Source of the DNA: UBA4742 sp037138595
Lineage (GTDB): Bacteria; Actinomycetota; Acidimicrobiia; Acidimicrobiales; Acidimicrobilacustridaceae
Assembly: GCA_037138595.1 (NCBI GenBank)
Contig: JBAXIB010000029.1
Location: 1-24,936 of the forward strand
Length of the DNA: 24,936 nt
Reading direction: 5' to 3'
Under the pieces are notes generated by a model, which worked only from the letters and a program-made list of their open reading frames with translations, did not search any database and was not told where the DNA came from. A program made the position numbers and the translations under genes. Positions 1-7,859 of this stretch are shown piece by piece. Position 1 is the stretch's first letter. The number at the start of each line of letters is the position of its first letter.

Positions 1-35
1 CGGCCGTAACCGTCACGCCGGCGTTCACCGGCTAG
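1..35 (+). CDS. Possible C-terminal end of an upstream CDS (partial)
   Basis: An open frame enters from the left edge and reads AVTVTPAFTG before a TAG stop at 33-35. The residues look like the Thr/Val/Pro-rich tail of a secreted protein, and a hairpin follows about 30 nt later. Ten residues are too few to identify a family, so this could be chance. The ending resembles that of the FN3 fragment at 19895 (PPVFTG). Confidence 0.3.
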   Translation, partial: AVTVTPAFTG

Positions 36-67
36 GGCACCACATTCAAGGTTGGGTGATCCAACAG

Positions 68-100
68 GGTTGGCTTGGCGCCGCCAATAAGGTGCCAACC
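68..100. terminator. Hairpin, possible terminator of the left-edge gene
   Basis: GGTTGGC at 68-74 pairs with GCCAACC at 94-100. Inside it a second small stem, TTGGC/GCCAA (75-79 with 83-87), can form. No run of T follows, so a factor-independent terminator is only possible. It separates the left-edge frame from tRNA-Pro. Confidence 0.35.
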
Positions 101-142
101 CGCCCGCTAGGATTACCTTTGTCCGGTAGCCGATGGTTACCA

Positions 143-220
143 CGGGGTGTAGCGCAGCTTGGTTAGCGCGCCTGCTTTGGGAGCAGGAGGCCGGGAGTTC
201 GAATCTCCCCACCCCGACCA
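143..220 (+). tRNA. tRNA-Pro (anticodon TGG)
   Basis: A complete cloverleaf. Acceptor CGGGGTG (143-149) pairs with CACCCCG (210-216). The anticodon stem CCTGC/GCAGG encloses the loop TTTGGGA, giving anticodon TGG. The T-arm contains GTTCGAATC, the discriminator is A217, and CCA (218-220) is encoded. Confidence 0.97.
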
Positions 221-273
221 TCCAGACCACGTGGTGACACAACCAATGGATGTCTGTCAGAGGAGTCGAACCC

Positions 274-456
274 ATGGATGACCAACTCTCGGATAACGAA
301 TCCGAGAATGACGAACCCTCGGTAACAGAACTGCAAGACGGTCAAATCATCACCGAATGGCCCAATGGCAAGCATCGAATCGTCTATCCCAATGGACAGA
401 CGGTCACGACATTGCCGGACGGCAGACAGATCTGGACCGATGGCCCCGATATCTGA
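274..456 (+). CDS. 60-aa glycine-box (TCP10-like) repeat microprotein
   Basis: Start chosen at ATG 274 because AGAGGAG (259-265) sits 8 nt upstream; an in-frame ATG at 250 lies before that site. The protein has an acidic N-terminus (residues 2-15, rich in D, E, N and S). It then has four glycines spaced exactly nine residues apart (G23, G32, G41, G50) within QDG, PNG, PNG and PDG, separated by alternating hydrophobic/polar residues. This 9-residue periodicity with (P)(N/D)G turns is the hallmark of the T-complex-10/CPAP C-terminal G-box single-sheet repeat. Small bacterial proteins of this type are known but have no assigned role. There is no signal peptide, membrane segment or cysteine. It lies alone 54 nt after tRNA-Pro. 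Existence of the gene is well supported; function is unknown. Confidence 0.75.
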   Translation: MDDQLSDNESENDEPSVTELQDGQIITEWPNGKHRIVYPNGQTVTTLPDGRQIWTDGPDI

Positions 457-591
457 AATCGAATCGGTGAATAACCCAAGGCCTGGATCGCTGCTCGACA
501 ATCTGTGACTCGGCTGATCGGCGTCGCGCCACCGCAAGGACTGCCGCGACTTCGCCATGATCACCGCACGCCACTAACGTGCAACAGCACT

Positions 592-666
592 GCGGGTGTA
601 GCTCAATGGCTAGAGTCCCTGCCTTCCAAGCAGGCTATGCGGGTTCGATTCCCGTCACCCGCTCCA
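592..666 (+). tRNA. tRNA-Gly (anticodon TCC)
   Basis: Acceptor GCGGGTG (592-598) pairs with CACCCGC (656-662). The anticodon stem CCTGC/GCAGG holds loop CTTCCAA, anticodon TCC. The T-arm reads GGGTTCGATTCCC and the encoded CCA is 664-666. Confidence 0.97.
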
Positions 667-685
667 CTTCTCCCCCATTCCCATT

Positions 686-1168
686 ATGACGATTCGCGAC
701 ATGGACACCGGCCCCGAATTCGACGGCAAGTCGAAGGCGAGCGACCACGAAAGTCGCATCGCTTACGGCAGTAACTCAACCGGGAAACGACTACCTGAAT
801 CCGTCGCTCGCAGCGTCAAGTTCTACGGAGCAAATCTGAGTAACGCTGACTTACGCGATGCTGATTTAACCGACGCCAAGCTCGTTGTGCTCAATCTCGA
901 ACGCGCCAACCTGAGTGACGCCGTATTGACCCGCGCAATCCTGACTGGATCGAACTTCGCGAACGCCAACCTCTCCGGGGTGAACCTGACCGATGCAGAC
1001 TTGTCGGGAGCCAACTTGTCAGGAGCCAACTTGTCACGAGCCAACTTGTCAGGAGCCAACTTGTCAGGAGCCACGTTAAAGAATGCAGATTTGACCGGCG
1101 TGATCTGGTCGAACACGACCTGCCCGAACGGTGTCACGCAATCTGGCTCAACGCCGTGCGCGTTGTAA
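686..1168 (+). CDS. Pentapeptide-repeat protein
   Basis: A 160-aa protein. From about residue 48 to 138 it is an almost uninterrupted run of A(N/D)Lxx pentapeptides (ANLSN, ADLRD, ADLTD ... ANLSG), the family that folds into a right-handed quadrilateral beta-helix. The tail after the repeats, WSNTTCPNG followed by a second Cys near the end, is a cap often seen on secreted pentapeptide proteins and could form a disulphide. No signal peptide is visible in the 45-residue polar N-terminus. The start is uncertain: ATG 686 lies only 19 nt after tRNA-Gly and has no SD site; ATG 701 is an alternative. No partner is evident nearby, and the biochemical role cannot be told from sequence. Confidence 0.85.
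   Translation: MTIRDMDTGPEFDGKSKASDHESRIAYGSNSTGKRLPESVARSVKFYGANLSNADLRDADLTDAKLVVLNLERANLSDAVLTRAILTGSNFANANLSGVNLTDADLSGANLSGANLSRANLSGANLSGATLKNADLTGVIWSNTTCPNGVTQSGSTPCAL
1001..1075 (+). repeat. Five 15-bp tandem repeats inside the pentapeptide gene
   Basis: The unit TTGTCAGGAGCCAAC occurs five times head to tail (1001, 1016, 1031, 1046, 1061) with only one to three changes per copy. Each unit encodes one LSGAN pentapeptide. Near-identity at the DNA level points to recent duplication by slippage or recombination. Confidence 0.9.
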
Positions 1169-1236
1169 GCGGTCACTCACCAACCGAATCGAGTTAGCAA
1201 TACCCGTCGACAAGCTGGTGATTTCTGCTCTTCACG

Positions 1237-1776
1237 TCATGGCTGCGGAGTCGCCAACGGCGCTCCTTGTGCAATCAGCGTCGCTGCGGTTATCACCACC
1301 GGTATCGTTCCGTTATTCGCACCGAAATGCACCAGCGTCGGCGTCTCAACCACGCTGTCACCACTTTCTAACGTCGCCACCGCTGGACCAACAATGCTTT
1401 CAGTCGAACGGTCAGCGCGAGTCACCTCTGCAGCGCCCGAAACGATATTGAGCGTCAGCGTTCCGCTGCGAACCGAAGCGATCTGCGTGCCTTGATGGTA
1501 GTGGGTCGATAATGCCGAACCAGGGGCGATGGTCACCTGTTGCAGGTACAACTCTTGTCCCGCCGCATTCGTCGGAGCAGCTTGTCCAAACATCACACGA
1601 GAGACTCCGTTAACCGGGGTCGTCGCCGCCGTTGTCGCAGAACTCGCCGCATTGTCTGAAGTCGCGGTCGAACTGCCGCACCCGCCAACGGCGATCATCA
1701 TTGCCAACGCACTGACGCCAACCAACGCGACCGACGTGCGGAAAAGTCGACGAACAGAACCAAAAATGGGCAGCAA
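1237..1776 (-). CDS. Cupin-domain lipoprotein
   Basis: Start chosen at TTG 1776 because GGAGG lies 5 nt upstream and a signal peptide follows at once; the frame stays open further upstream but that part looks non-coding. The product is 179 aa. It has a basic N-terminus, a hydrophobic core and lipobox AVGGC with Cys33, then a Ser/Thr/Ala-rich linker. A single cupin follows: HYHQGTQ with H92, H94 and Q98, then six residues to G105. This fits cupin motif 1, with Gln in place of the usual Glu; the second motif carries the late His (VHFGAN). It is probably an exported small-molecule or metal-binding beta-barrel anchored to the membrane; substrate unknown. It converges on the pentapeptide gene, and the MFS gene upstream points the same way. 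Confidence 0.8.
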   Translation of the reverse strand: MLPIFGSVRRLFRTSVALVGVSALAMMIAVGGCGSSTATSDNAASSATTAATTPVNGVSRVMFGQAAPTNAAGQELYLQQVTIAPGSALSTHYHQGTQIASVRSGTLTLNIVSGAAEVTRADRSTESIVGPAVATLESGDSVVETPTLVHFGANNGTIPVVITAATLIAQGAPLATPQP

Positions 1777-1891
1777 TGTGGCCTCCGTGAAGTAACGAAC
1801 TTGCAACCCTAAGCGAATCGGAACCAATGCCGATGCCAGCGAATGTGCCTCGATCACATGCACTGACATTGGTGACAGCGATGATCGTCGT

Positions 1892-3397
1892 TCACGAGGA
1901 TTCCGGAACGCCCGCGCCGTGCCATGCCGCTCCTGCGATGAACTCCTCGACCTCGTGTTCGAAATCGCTCGGCGTTGATGGATCACTCGACCCCGGTTCC
2001 CCCTCCACCCCATGACCATCGCCAGGCAAGCGTTCTGGCAATCGCCTCGACAGAACGACTCCCACCACACTCACCATGGCGGCCATTGCGAAAACGCACA
2101 AAATCGCAACTTGAGGTGCGGCGCCTGCACGAGCACCGTGAGCGATCATGACTCCGCCGACGCCAGTACCTAACGCCACCCCCAACACATCGGACAGTTG
2201 CAATGCAGACGATGCGGCGCCCTCTCGACCCGTTTCTGTCAACGCCAACCCAGTCACCGAAAGCGGCGCATAGGCCAACCCGATCCCCAATCCACCTAGG
2301 GCCCAAGCAATGACGCCAAGCACGACTGGCACACCCGGGGCCATAGTGACCATCAACAACACGATGCCTAACCCGGTGAAAACAAAACCCTGTTGGACAA
2401 GCGAGCGCGGGCCGACTCGGTGAATGCGACGCTCCTGGATCCACGAACCGACCGTCCACAAAAGCGAACAGAACGTGATTGCCAGTCCGGCAAACAAAAT
2501 TGTTGTTCCGCGCACCGACGTGAGTGCCAACGGCACATACGCGTCGGCCTGAAAAAACGAAAATGCCAACACTCCTTTGATCGCAACCGTTGCCGGCAAA
2601 CCGACGCGAGCACGAAGCGTGCCCGGTGGAGTCAATGTTCGGAACGCGCGAATCAAGATGAACGCACCAACAATCGTCAAGGGCACCATGAGGTACCACT
2701 GCGCGGCCTCAAGGCCAGCAAGGGTCACTCCGGCCCCAAACGCCACCAGCAAAGCGTCCCGAACATTCGAACCACCCGAAGCAGGCACTGCGGGCGCGGC
2801 GATACGAGCGACTGAACCCATCACGGCCAGACCACACACGATCACAATTGGAACCAATCCCAGAAACACCCAGCGCCAGCCAAACCGCGCGCCAACAATT
2901 GCAGCCAAACCCGGACCAATGAGCGATGGCACTACCCACGCTGTCGACATCAATGCAAACATTCTTGGCCGCGCTTTGTGCGGGTATTCGCGAGCAATAG
3001 CGACATAGGCAACGGTTGGAAGTGCTCCGGCGCCAATGCCTTGCAACAATCGTGCCCCGACCAGCAACTGCATCGACTGCGCGGTACCAGCCAAGGTGAG
3101 GCCAACGAGAAAAACAACAACTCCAACCACAAATGGCACAACGGGTCGCATGCGGTCTGAGGCTTGCCCCGCGACCACAATGCCAACCAAGTTGCCCAAA
3201 AAGAATGCGCTGAACACCCAGCCGTAGAGCCAAATATTGCCGAGGTCAGCTTCGACTTTGGGCATCACGGTTGCCACTGCGAGCGCCTCGGACGCGACCA
3301 AAGTAACCAACAAGATCAGTCCGACCGTGAGCATGCGCCGACCTGGGGTCCAGACGCCACCTTCGGGGATGTTCACTGGTCCAGTCGACGTAGCCAC
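1892..3397 (-). CDS. MFS transporter (drug exporter type)
   Basis: A 501-aa polytopic protein. It shows the major facilitator motif A after the second membrane segment (GQASDRMRPV, about residues 77-86) and the ARLLQGIGAG motif B, both typical of proton-driven drug/metabolite exporters. About 12-14 hydrophobic segments occupy residues 22-455. A roughly 45-residue hydrophilic acidic tail (rich in S, P, D and E) follows. Start taken as GTG 3397: there is no SD, but TAACCT lies 7 nt upstream, consistent with a leaderless message. The substrate cannot be predicted. No regulator is adjacent. Confidence 0.9.
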   Translation of the reverse strand: MATSTGPVNIPEGGVWTPGRRMLTVGLILLVTLVASEALAVATVMPKVEADLGNIWLYGWVFSAFFLGNLVGIVVAGQASDRMRPVVPFVVGVVVFLVGLTLAGTAQSMQLLVGARLLQGIGAGALPTVAYVAIAREYPHKARPRMFALMSTAWVVPSLIGPGLAAIVGARFGWRWVFLGLVPIVIVCGLAVMGSVARIAAPAVPASGGSNVRDALLVAFGAGVTLAGLEAAQWYLMVPLTIVGAFILIRAFRTLTPPGTLRARVGLPATVAIKGVLAFSFFQADAYVPLALTSVRGTTILFAGLAITFCSLLWTVGSWIQERRIHRVGPRSLVQQGFVFTGLGIVLLMVTMAPGVPVVLGVIAWALGGLGIGLAYAPLSVTGLALTETGREGAASSALQLSDVLGVALGTGVGGVMIAHGARAGAAPQVAILCVFAMAAMVSVVGVVLSRRLPERLPGDGHGVEGEPGSSDPSTPSDFEHEVEEFIAGAAWHGAGVPESS

Positions 3398-3404
3398 TTC
3401 AAGC

Positions 3405-3410
3405 AGGTTA
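3405..3410 (-). promoter_or_regulatory. Putative -10 box of the MFS gene (leaderless)
   Basis: On the minus strand TAACCT ends 7 nt before GTG 3397, so transcription would begin at or next to the start codon. No clear -35 is seen. The call rests on the same arrangement recurring at five other genes in the window. Confidence 0.45.
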
Positions 3411-3441
3411 GAAGCTGAAGATTGCGAGACGAAACAGTTTG

Positions 3442-3515
3442 CGCCCTCGGGAGGATTCGAACCCCCAACCGCCCGGGTAGAAACCGGGTGCTCTATCCAA
3501 TTGAGCTACGAAGGC
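3442..3515 (-). tRNA. tRNA-Arg (anticodon TCT)
   Basis: Read on the minus strand. Acceptor GCCTTCG pairs with CGAGGGC with one G-T pair. The anticodon stem CCCGG/CCGGG holds loop TTTCTAC, anticodon TCT, and the T-arm has GGTTCGAATCC. The 3' CCA is not encoded: the genome has CAA after the discriminator G. Confidence 0.95.
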
Positions 3516-3597
3516 AGGTGCATAGTTTCGCACGTTGCTCGCCACAGGGGGCAATGTCCAGCTAGCGGCCGTCGCTGGCTATGATGCTCACTTCCAT

Positions 3598-3676
3598 GGT
3601 GGCTGTAGCTCAGTTCGGTTAGAGCACTGCGTTGTGGTCGCAGATGTCGCGGGTTCGAATCCCGTCAGCCACCCCA
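3598..3676 (+). tRNA. tRNA-His (anticodon GTG)
   Basis: Acceptor GTGGCTG (3599-3605) pairs with CAGCCAC (3666-3672). The His-specific extra G(-1) at 3598 faces discriminator C3673. Anticodon stem CTGCG/CGCAG, loop TTGTGGT, anticodon GTG. CCA (3674-3676) is encoded. Confidence 0.97.
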
Positions 3677-3793
3677 CTGGTGTGATTGCCCGCAGTGCCT
3701 CCGCACCGCGGGCAATCGCCGCGAACTCAAACACTGGTTGCTTCCAGGTGCCGACGAGACGGTTCGGTTCGGATAAGGTCAACAAGTCATCAC

Positions 3794-3869
3794 GCGCCTC
3801 TAGCTCAATTGGCAGAGCATCGGACTCTTAATCCGCAGGTTCTGGGTTCAAGTCCCAGGGGGCGTACCA
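3794..3869 (+). tRNA. tRNA-Lys (anticodon CTT)
   Basis: Acceptor GCGCCTC (3794-3800) pairs with GGGGCGT (3859-3865), with wobble pairs at the first and sixth positions. Loop CTCTTAA gives anticodon CTT. The T-arm CTGGG/CCCAG encloses TTCAAGT, and CCA (3867-3869) is encoded. The first anticodon-stem pair is a T-C mismatch, leaving four pairs. Confidence 0.95.
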
Positions 3870-3929
3870 AGTACACGTCAACTCAGTGGACCGTGCCCTA
3901 TGCCTCGCCTTGGAGTGCACGCTCAGCAC

Positions 3930-5636
3930 CTAATCGGTCGATCCAGGGGGTTTGACGACGTAACCCGGCGCGATACCTAACGCGGCAAGGTTCGATACCG
4001 ACGGATGAGCAAAGCCCGATGGACCAACCACGAATGCTTGCAGCACATTGGCAGTGATTCGACGGATGTGACACTCAACGCTGTGAGGTCCGGTCGGGTC
4101 AGTACACAGCGGGCCAAGCTGTCGCTCCCACCACAACGTGCCAGTAGCGAACACTCCCGCTTGCGATGCAGCGGTGTAATAGGTCACGTCGCCAAAGCTC
4201 GGACGGCCTCGACACACCAATGGTGAATGACACAACACTTCGATGTTTGCCGGCGTACCCGGCACCTCAGGGGTCACTCGGTCATATTCGTTTTGGACCA
4301 TGGCGGCGAGCGTTTGCCCCGCCTTCAACCCAGTTCCGGCAAAAACCCAGGACGCAGGCGAAACGACGACCATGTCAGCGAGGCAAGGATTCGACTCGTA
4401 GTAGTTTCCAATCAACGACGCCTCGGGGCGCGCTGCCGGAGCTGCCCGCCATTCCGACGTGACAAGTTCTTGGTCGCCCACACCAAATAATGGATCGCGC
4501 TTGGCGCTTCGATAGTTCACCTCGAGCCGATTCGAACCGTGCGGCGAGGGTTCAAATCGAATGCGGCGATAAACCGCATTTGCACCGAGGAACATCAGGT
4601 TCACTCCCCCGTCACGAGCCGATTCAAGCGCTTGGCGCATCGGCACTGAGTAGTACTCGTCATGAGCCAGGGAGATGACCACTTTGTATCCGCCATTGGC
4701 GATCTGTTCAGGGCGGGCATGAAGATCAATGCTGGTCGTATAGGCAACATCGAGACCCATCGACTCAACAAGTTGCACTAATTCAAATTCGCCTCCGAAG
4801 AAATGGCCCGAACCGGCACCCAAATCGTAGGGACGGTCAAAACTCACAACCTCCGAACGGCCTCCGACTCCGTCATAGAGGCCGGCCCCACCAAAACGGT
4901 TGTAGGCATTCCAGGTACTAATCGCCGAAATGACTAACACGTCGGCACGACGATCATCAGTTACGGTCAAGGGCACAAACGTGTTGCCGCCATCGCTACC
5001 AATCAGCCGAAACATATACATCCCTGGCGTCCAATCGTCGGTTACCTCAACCGTGAAAGATGGCGTCCAATGAGCACACGATCGCATCTTTGTGGTCGCA
5101 TCAACTGTCGGGGGCGCTTGACTCACACCGGCAATCGGTTCACTCGACTTCCAAATAAGGCGCGCGGCAGCGCCACCGTAATGACCAAATCGGAATGCTT
5201 CCGCGGTAAATGTCTTGGCTTCGGTTGAGGCAAAAACAGTGACCATGTCGCCAGTGTGAGCCGAGTCATGGTCACACCAAGCGTGGAGTTGATCGACGTA
5301 AGGCTTTTCCATCCGAACGGTGAAGTCGCTGGTACCCACACGCGCGTTTTCGACCTCAATGATATTTCGCGATGTGGTCCCGAACCCTGCCGATTGCCCA
5401 ACGTCAGTCGCTGTATCTGCTGAACCACCAAAACCAGGAGCGCGGCTACGTTGTCCCGCACCGTTGGCCCGATATCGAAATAGCGCCCCGGCCGCTACCA
5501 GACCGATGGCTGCCATGAGCCCCCCGCGAATCGCTTGGCGGCGGGTCAACCCGCTGCGAGACGACGCCGACTCGCCGTGAGTCGCCGCGGGGCGCATCTG
5601 TTCGGCTGATCCGTAATCACCTTTGCGCTTCACCAC
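3930..5636 (-). CDS. Tat-exported N,N-dimethylformamidase beta-subunit-like protein
   Basis: A 568-aa protein. Residues 31-53 form a twin-arginine signal (TRRQAIRGG followed by a hydrophobic stretch), so a folded, possibly cofactor-bearing protein is exported. The body resembles the C-terminal domain of the N,N-dimethylformamidase large subunit: an immunoglobulin-like region (FTVRMEKPYV ... VTDDWTPGMYMFRL), then STWNAYNRFGG, VSFDRPYDLG, FELVQLVESMGLDV and SLAHDEYYS, a glutamine-amidotransferase-like fold. The catalytic subunit of true DMFase binds iron through Tyr and Glu residues; whether this homologue is catalytic is unknown. Start GTG 5636 has no good SD; GTG 5633 or ATG 5597 are alternatives. 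The neighbouring methyltransferase is 96 nt upstream in the same direction, but a functional link is not obvious. Confidence 0.75.
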   Translation of the reverse strand: MVKRKGDYGSAEQMRPAATHGESASSRSGLTRRQAIRGGLMAAIGLVAAGALFRYRANGAGQRSRAPGFGGSADTATDVGQSAGFGTTSRNIIEVENARVGTSDFTVRMEKPYVDQLHAWCDHDSAHTGDMVTVFASTEAKTFTAEAFRFGHYGGAAARLIWKSSEPIAGVSQAPPTVDATTKMRSCAHWTPSFTVEVTDDWTPGMYMFRLIGSDGGNTFVPLTVTDDRRADVLVISAISTWNAYNRFGGAGLYDGVGGRSEVVSFDRPYDLGAGSGHFFGGEFELVQLVESMGLDVAYTTSIDLHARPEQIANGGYKVVISLAHDEYYSVPMRQALESARDGGVNLMFLGANAVYRRIRFEPSPHGSNRLEVNYRSAKRDPLFGVGDQELVTSEWRAAPAARPEASLIGNYYESNPCLADMVVVSPASWVFAGTGLKAGQTLAAMVQNEYDRVTPEVPGTPANIEVLCHSPLVCRGRPSFGDVTYYTAASQAGVFATGTLWWERQLGPLCTDPTGPHSVECHIRRITANVLQAFVVGPSGFAHPSVSNLAALGIAPGYVVKPPGSTD

Positions 5637-5732
5637 TAGCCCATCTCGATCTTCTGCCCTGTCCCTTCGGAGACTCGAATCATCATTCGATCATGGTGGA
5701 CCATGTGCAAGTGTGATATCGCGCGACCCCGC

Positions 5733-7067
5733 TCAGCGGAAGAAGCGGCTCACCACTTCGACATGATGCGTTTGCGGAAACAAGTCAACAAGTTCGGCGC
5801 GTTCAAGACGGAATCCCGCTTCGGTCAGCAGTTTCGTATCGCGCCCGAATGATGCTGGATCACAACTCACTAAAACGACGACCGATGCGCCAGTTGTGGC
5901 TAACGCGGTTACCGCCTTGCGACCCAATCCAGCGCGAGCGGGGTCAGCAACGACGATGTCGGCGTTCGACGGACTCCATTTTTCGAGATCCGCTTTCACG
6001 ATCCGCACCTCAAGGCCCTCAAGATTGTGTCGAGCATCAGCAATCGAGGATGCCGATCGTTCGACGACAACGGCTGATGCCGGTCGACCAACCCCATCGG
6101 GCAACGACCCAGCCAACAAGCTGCCAGCAAACATTCCTACTCCGGCATAGGCATCAACGAGATGTGCGCCAGCGAATGCATCGCCGCCGGAGCGTGCTAC
6201 AGCATCGACGAGTGCCTCAGCTCCGTCGGTGCGGGTCTGGAAAAATGAGCGGGCTGAAATCCTCCACCGTCGACCGGCAACCTCGTCGTGGATCCAGGCA
6301 CGGCGACCAGCTTTGACTGCCTTCGTGCCAACTACCAACACATCTCTCGGCAGCACGACCCCATCAGAAGATGGATCAACTAGCGCCATCCGGTCGCCGG
6401 TCACCGCACCGATGCGAAGAGTGACTTCTTTAGCCTCGGCAAAATCGCCGCTCACTAACAGTTCGTTGAGCAGGGGGTGTGCCACTAAACAATGCTCAGG
6501 GAATACCACGTCGTGGGCGTGATGTCGGCGCAGGCCTGCTCGGCCATCAACGACCGCGGCACGCACGGTTGTTCGGAAACCTTCAGCAGGAAGCGAAGGC
6601 CCAAATTCGACCTGCGGATTTTCGATGCCGCCAAGACGCTTGAGCGCGTCGATCACCATGGCCGCTTTCATTTCGGGTTGTGTCGTTGGGTTCGCATGTT
6701 GGAGATCGCATCCGCCGCAACCCGCTGCTACCGACGGGCACGGCGGCTCGACCCGACTCGGTGACGCGATCAAGATTGACTCAACCTCGGCGCGAGCCCA
6801 TTCCTTGCGTCGATCAGTTATCTGAACTTCGACTTGTTCTCCGGGCAAGGCCCCCCGGACAAACACCACCCGACCGTCGGCGTCACGAGCAAGCGCCTCG
6901 CCGCCGGCTATCAACATCGTCGGCTCAACCACTAACCGCTCGATTACCTGAGGTTCACGACGAGCTACTTCGAGTTCAACGTCGTCATCATCAGCAAAAT
7001 CGTCGTCACTCTCATCGACAACATCACTTGAATCAGACATGGGATACGGGGTTTCATCATTGGCCAT
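5733..7067 (-). CDS. Class I SAM-dependent RNA (uracil-5-)methyltransferase, TrmA/RlmD family
   Basis: A 444-aa protein from ATG 7067. Residues 17-33 are a run of acidic residues; about 42-103 form a TRAM RNA-binding domain. Cys110, Cys117, Cys120 and Cys193 fit the four ligands of the Fe-S cluster seen in RumA/RlmD-type enzymes. The Rossmann core starts at VDAYAGVGMF (about 304-313). Cys402 in VSCDPASFGRD is the expected catalytic nucleophile, and the family ending QTHHVEVVSRF is present. It should methylate C5 of a uridine in rRNA or tRNA; which one cannot be told. Start problem: GGAGGTGAT (7066-7074) overlaps this ATG instead of preceding it, so M10 (ATG 7040) is an alternative. Divergent from rpe. 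Confidence 0.88.
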   Translation of the reverse strand: MANDETPYPMSDSSDVVDESDDDFADDDDVELEVARREPQVIERLVVEPTMLIAGGEALARDADGRVVFVRGALPGEQVEVQITDRRKEWARAEVESILIASPSRVEPPCPSVAAGCGGCDLQHANPTTQPEMKAAMVIDALKRLGGIENPQVEFGPSLPAEGFRTTVRAAVVDGRAGLRRHHAHDVVFPEHCLVAHPLLNELLVSGDFAEAKEVTLRIGAVTGDRMALVDPSSDGVVLPRDVLVVGTKAVKAGRRAWIHDEVAGRRWRISARSFFQTRTDGAEALVDAVARSGGDAFAGAHLVDAYAGVGMFAGSLLAGSLPDGVGRPASAVVVERSASSIADARHNLEGLEVRIVKADLEKWSPSNADIVVADPARAGLGRKAVTALATTGASVVVLVSCDPASFGRDTKLLTEAGFRLERAELVDLFPQTHHVEVVSRFFR

Positions 7068-7074
7068 CACCTCC
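7066..7074 (-). promoter_or_regulatory. Unusually placed, perfect Shine-Dalgarno site
   Basis: GGAGGTGAT on the minus strand is fully complementary to the 16S rRNA 3' end, but its last two bases are the first two of the annotated methyltransferase ATG. Nine nt after GGAGG lies ATG 7060 in the +1 frame, opening a 31-codon frame ending at 6965. The site therefore fits that overlapping frame better than the gene itself. Confidence 0.6.
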
Positions 7075-7160
7075 GAGCGTAGGCGGGTATCGTCGATACA
7101 ACGTTCGCAGTCTGACGGATCATCCCTAAACGCCCGCCCACATGAGGACCTAAAACCCCG

Positions 7161-7859
7161 ATGGCTAACCCTCCAGCCGATTCCCAACGCCGTGTCGAAA
7201 TTGCCCCATCGGTGTTGCCGGTCAATTTCGCCAAATTCGGCGACGAGTGTGTCGCGCTCGAAAAAGCGGGAGTCGACCGAATCCAATTTGACGTGATGGA
7301 TGGCCGATTCGTACCGAATCTCACATTCGGTCCAGACATCATCGCCTCAGTCCGACCGCTGTTGTCGGTACCGTTCGAAGCACACCTGATGGTCGACGAG
7401 CCCGACCGACTTATGCACCGCTATGTCGAAGCTGGGTGCGAGCGCCTCATTGTCCATGCTGAAGCGTGCACCCACCTCCATCGTGTCCTTGGTGCGATCG
7501 CCGAACTCGGAGCGAAAGCATCGGTGGCGATCAATCCCGCAACTCCTGCGTCAGCGATTGAAAACGTGCTCGACTTAGTCGACATGGTTTTGGTCATGAC
7601 GGTGAATCCCGGTTTTGGCGGGCAGTCCTACATCAAAACGATGGAGCCGAAGATTGCCGATGTCCGTCGGATGATCCTCGATCGTGAACTCGACGTTGAC
7701 CTCGAGGTTGACGGCGGGATTAGCGCCACAACCGTTGCCGGAGCAGCTGCGGCCGGAGCGAATATCTTGGTCGCCGGATCGGCGCTGTTCCGTGACCCCG
7801 ACGGATTGGCCCACGCCATCACTGAGATACGTGCTCTCGGCGAAGCATCATTGCGCTAG
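7161..7859 (+). CDS. rpe: Ribulose-phosphate 3-epimerase
   Basis: A 232-aa TIM-barrel enzyme interconverting ribulose 5-phosphate and xylulose 5-phosphate (pentose phosphate/Calvin pathways, cytosol). Diagnostic sequences are IAPSVL near the N-terminus; FDVMDGRFVPN with metal/acid-base Asp near 44-47; AHLMV with H75; VNPGFGGQ (phosphate loop); and EVDGGI with D184 as the second catalytic Asp. Length is normal for the family. Start ATG 7161; GAGG lies about 12 nt upstream, a long spacing. Its stop TAG overlaps the GTG start of the next gene by one base, so the two are probably translationally coupled. Confidence 0.95.
   Translation: MANPPADSQRRVEIAPSVLPVNFAKFGDECVALEKAGVDRIQFDVMDGRFVPNLTFGPDIIASVRPLLSVPFEAHLMVDEPDRLMHRYVEAGCERLIVHAEACTHLHRVLGAIAELGAKASVAINPATPASAIENVLDLVDMVLVMTVNPGFGGQSYIKTMEPKIADVRRMILDRELDVDLEVDGGISATTVAGAAAAGANILVAGSALFRDPDGLAHAITEIRALGEASLR

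Noticed and set aside
163..564. A 133-aa minus-strand frame across the tRNA-Pro end and the microprotein gene
   Set aside because: It overlaps a certain tRNA and a plus-strand gene with a strong SD; its sequence shows no family features.
823..1176. Minus-strand frame rich in repeated KLAPD
   Set aside because: It is the antisense shadow of the pentapeptide DNA repeats; periodic composition explains it.
1983..3233. Several long alternative frames on both strands inside the MFS gene
   Set aside because: They are Arg/Cys-rich, lack start signals and families, and lie fully inside a clear transporter gene.
7086..7286. Upstream extension of the RNA methyltransferase frame into rpe
   Set aside because: It overlaps the start of the certain rpe gene on the other strand and has no relation to the TRAM domain.
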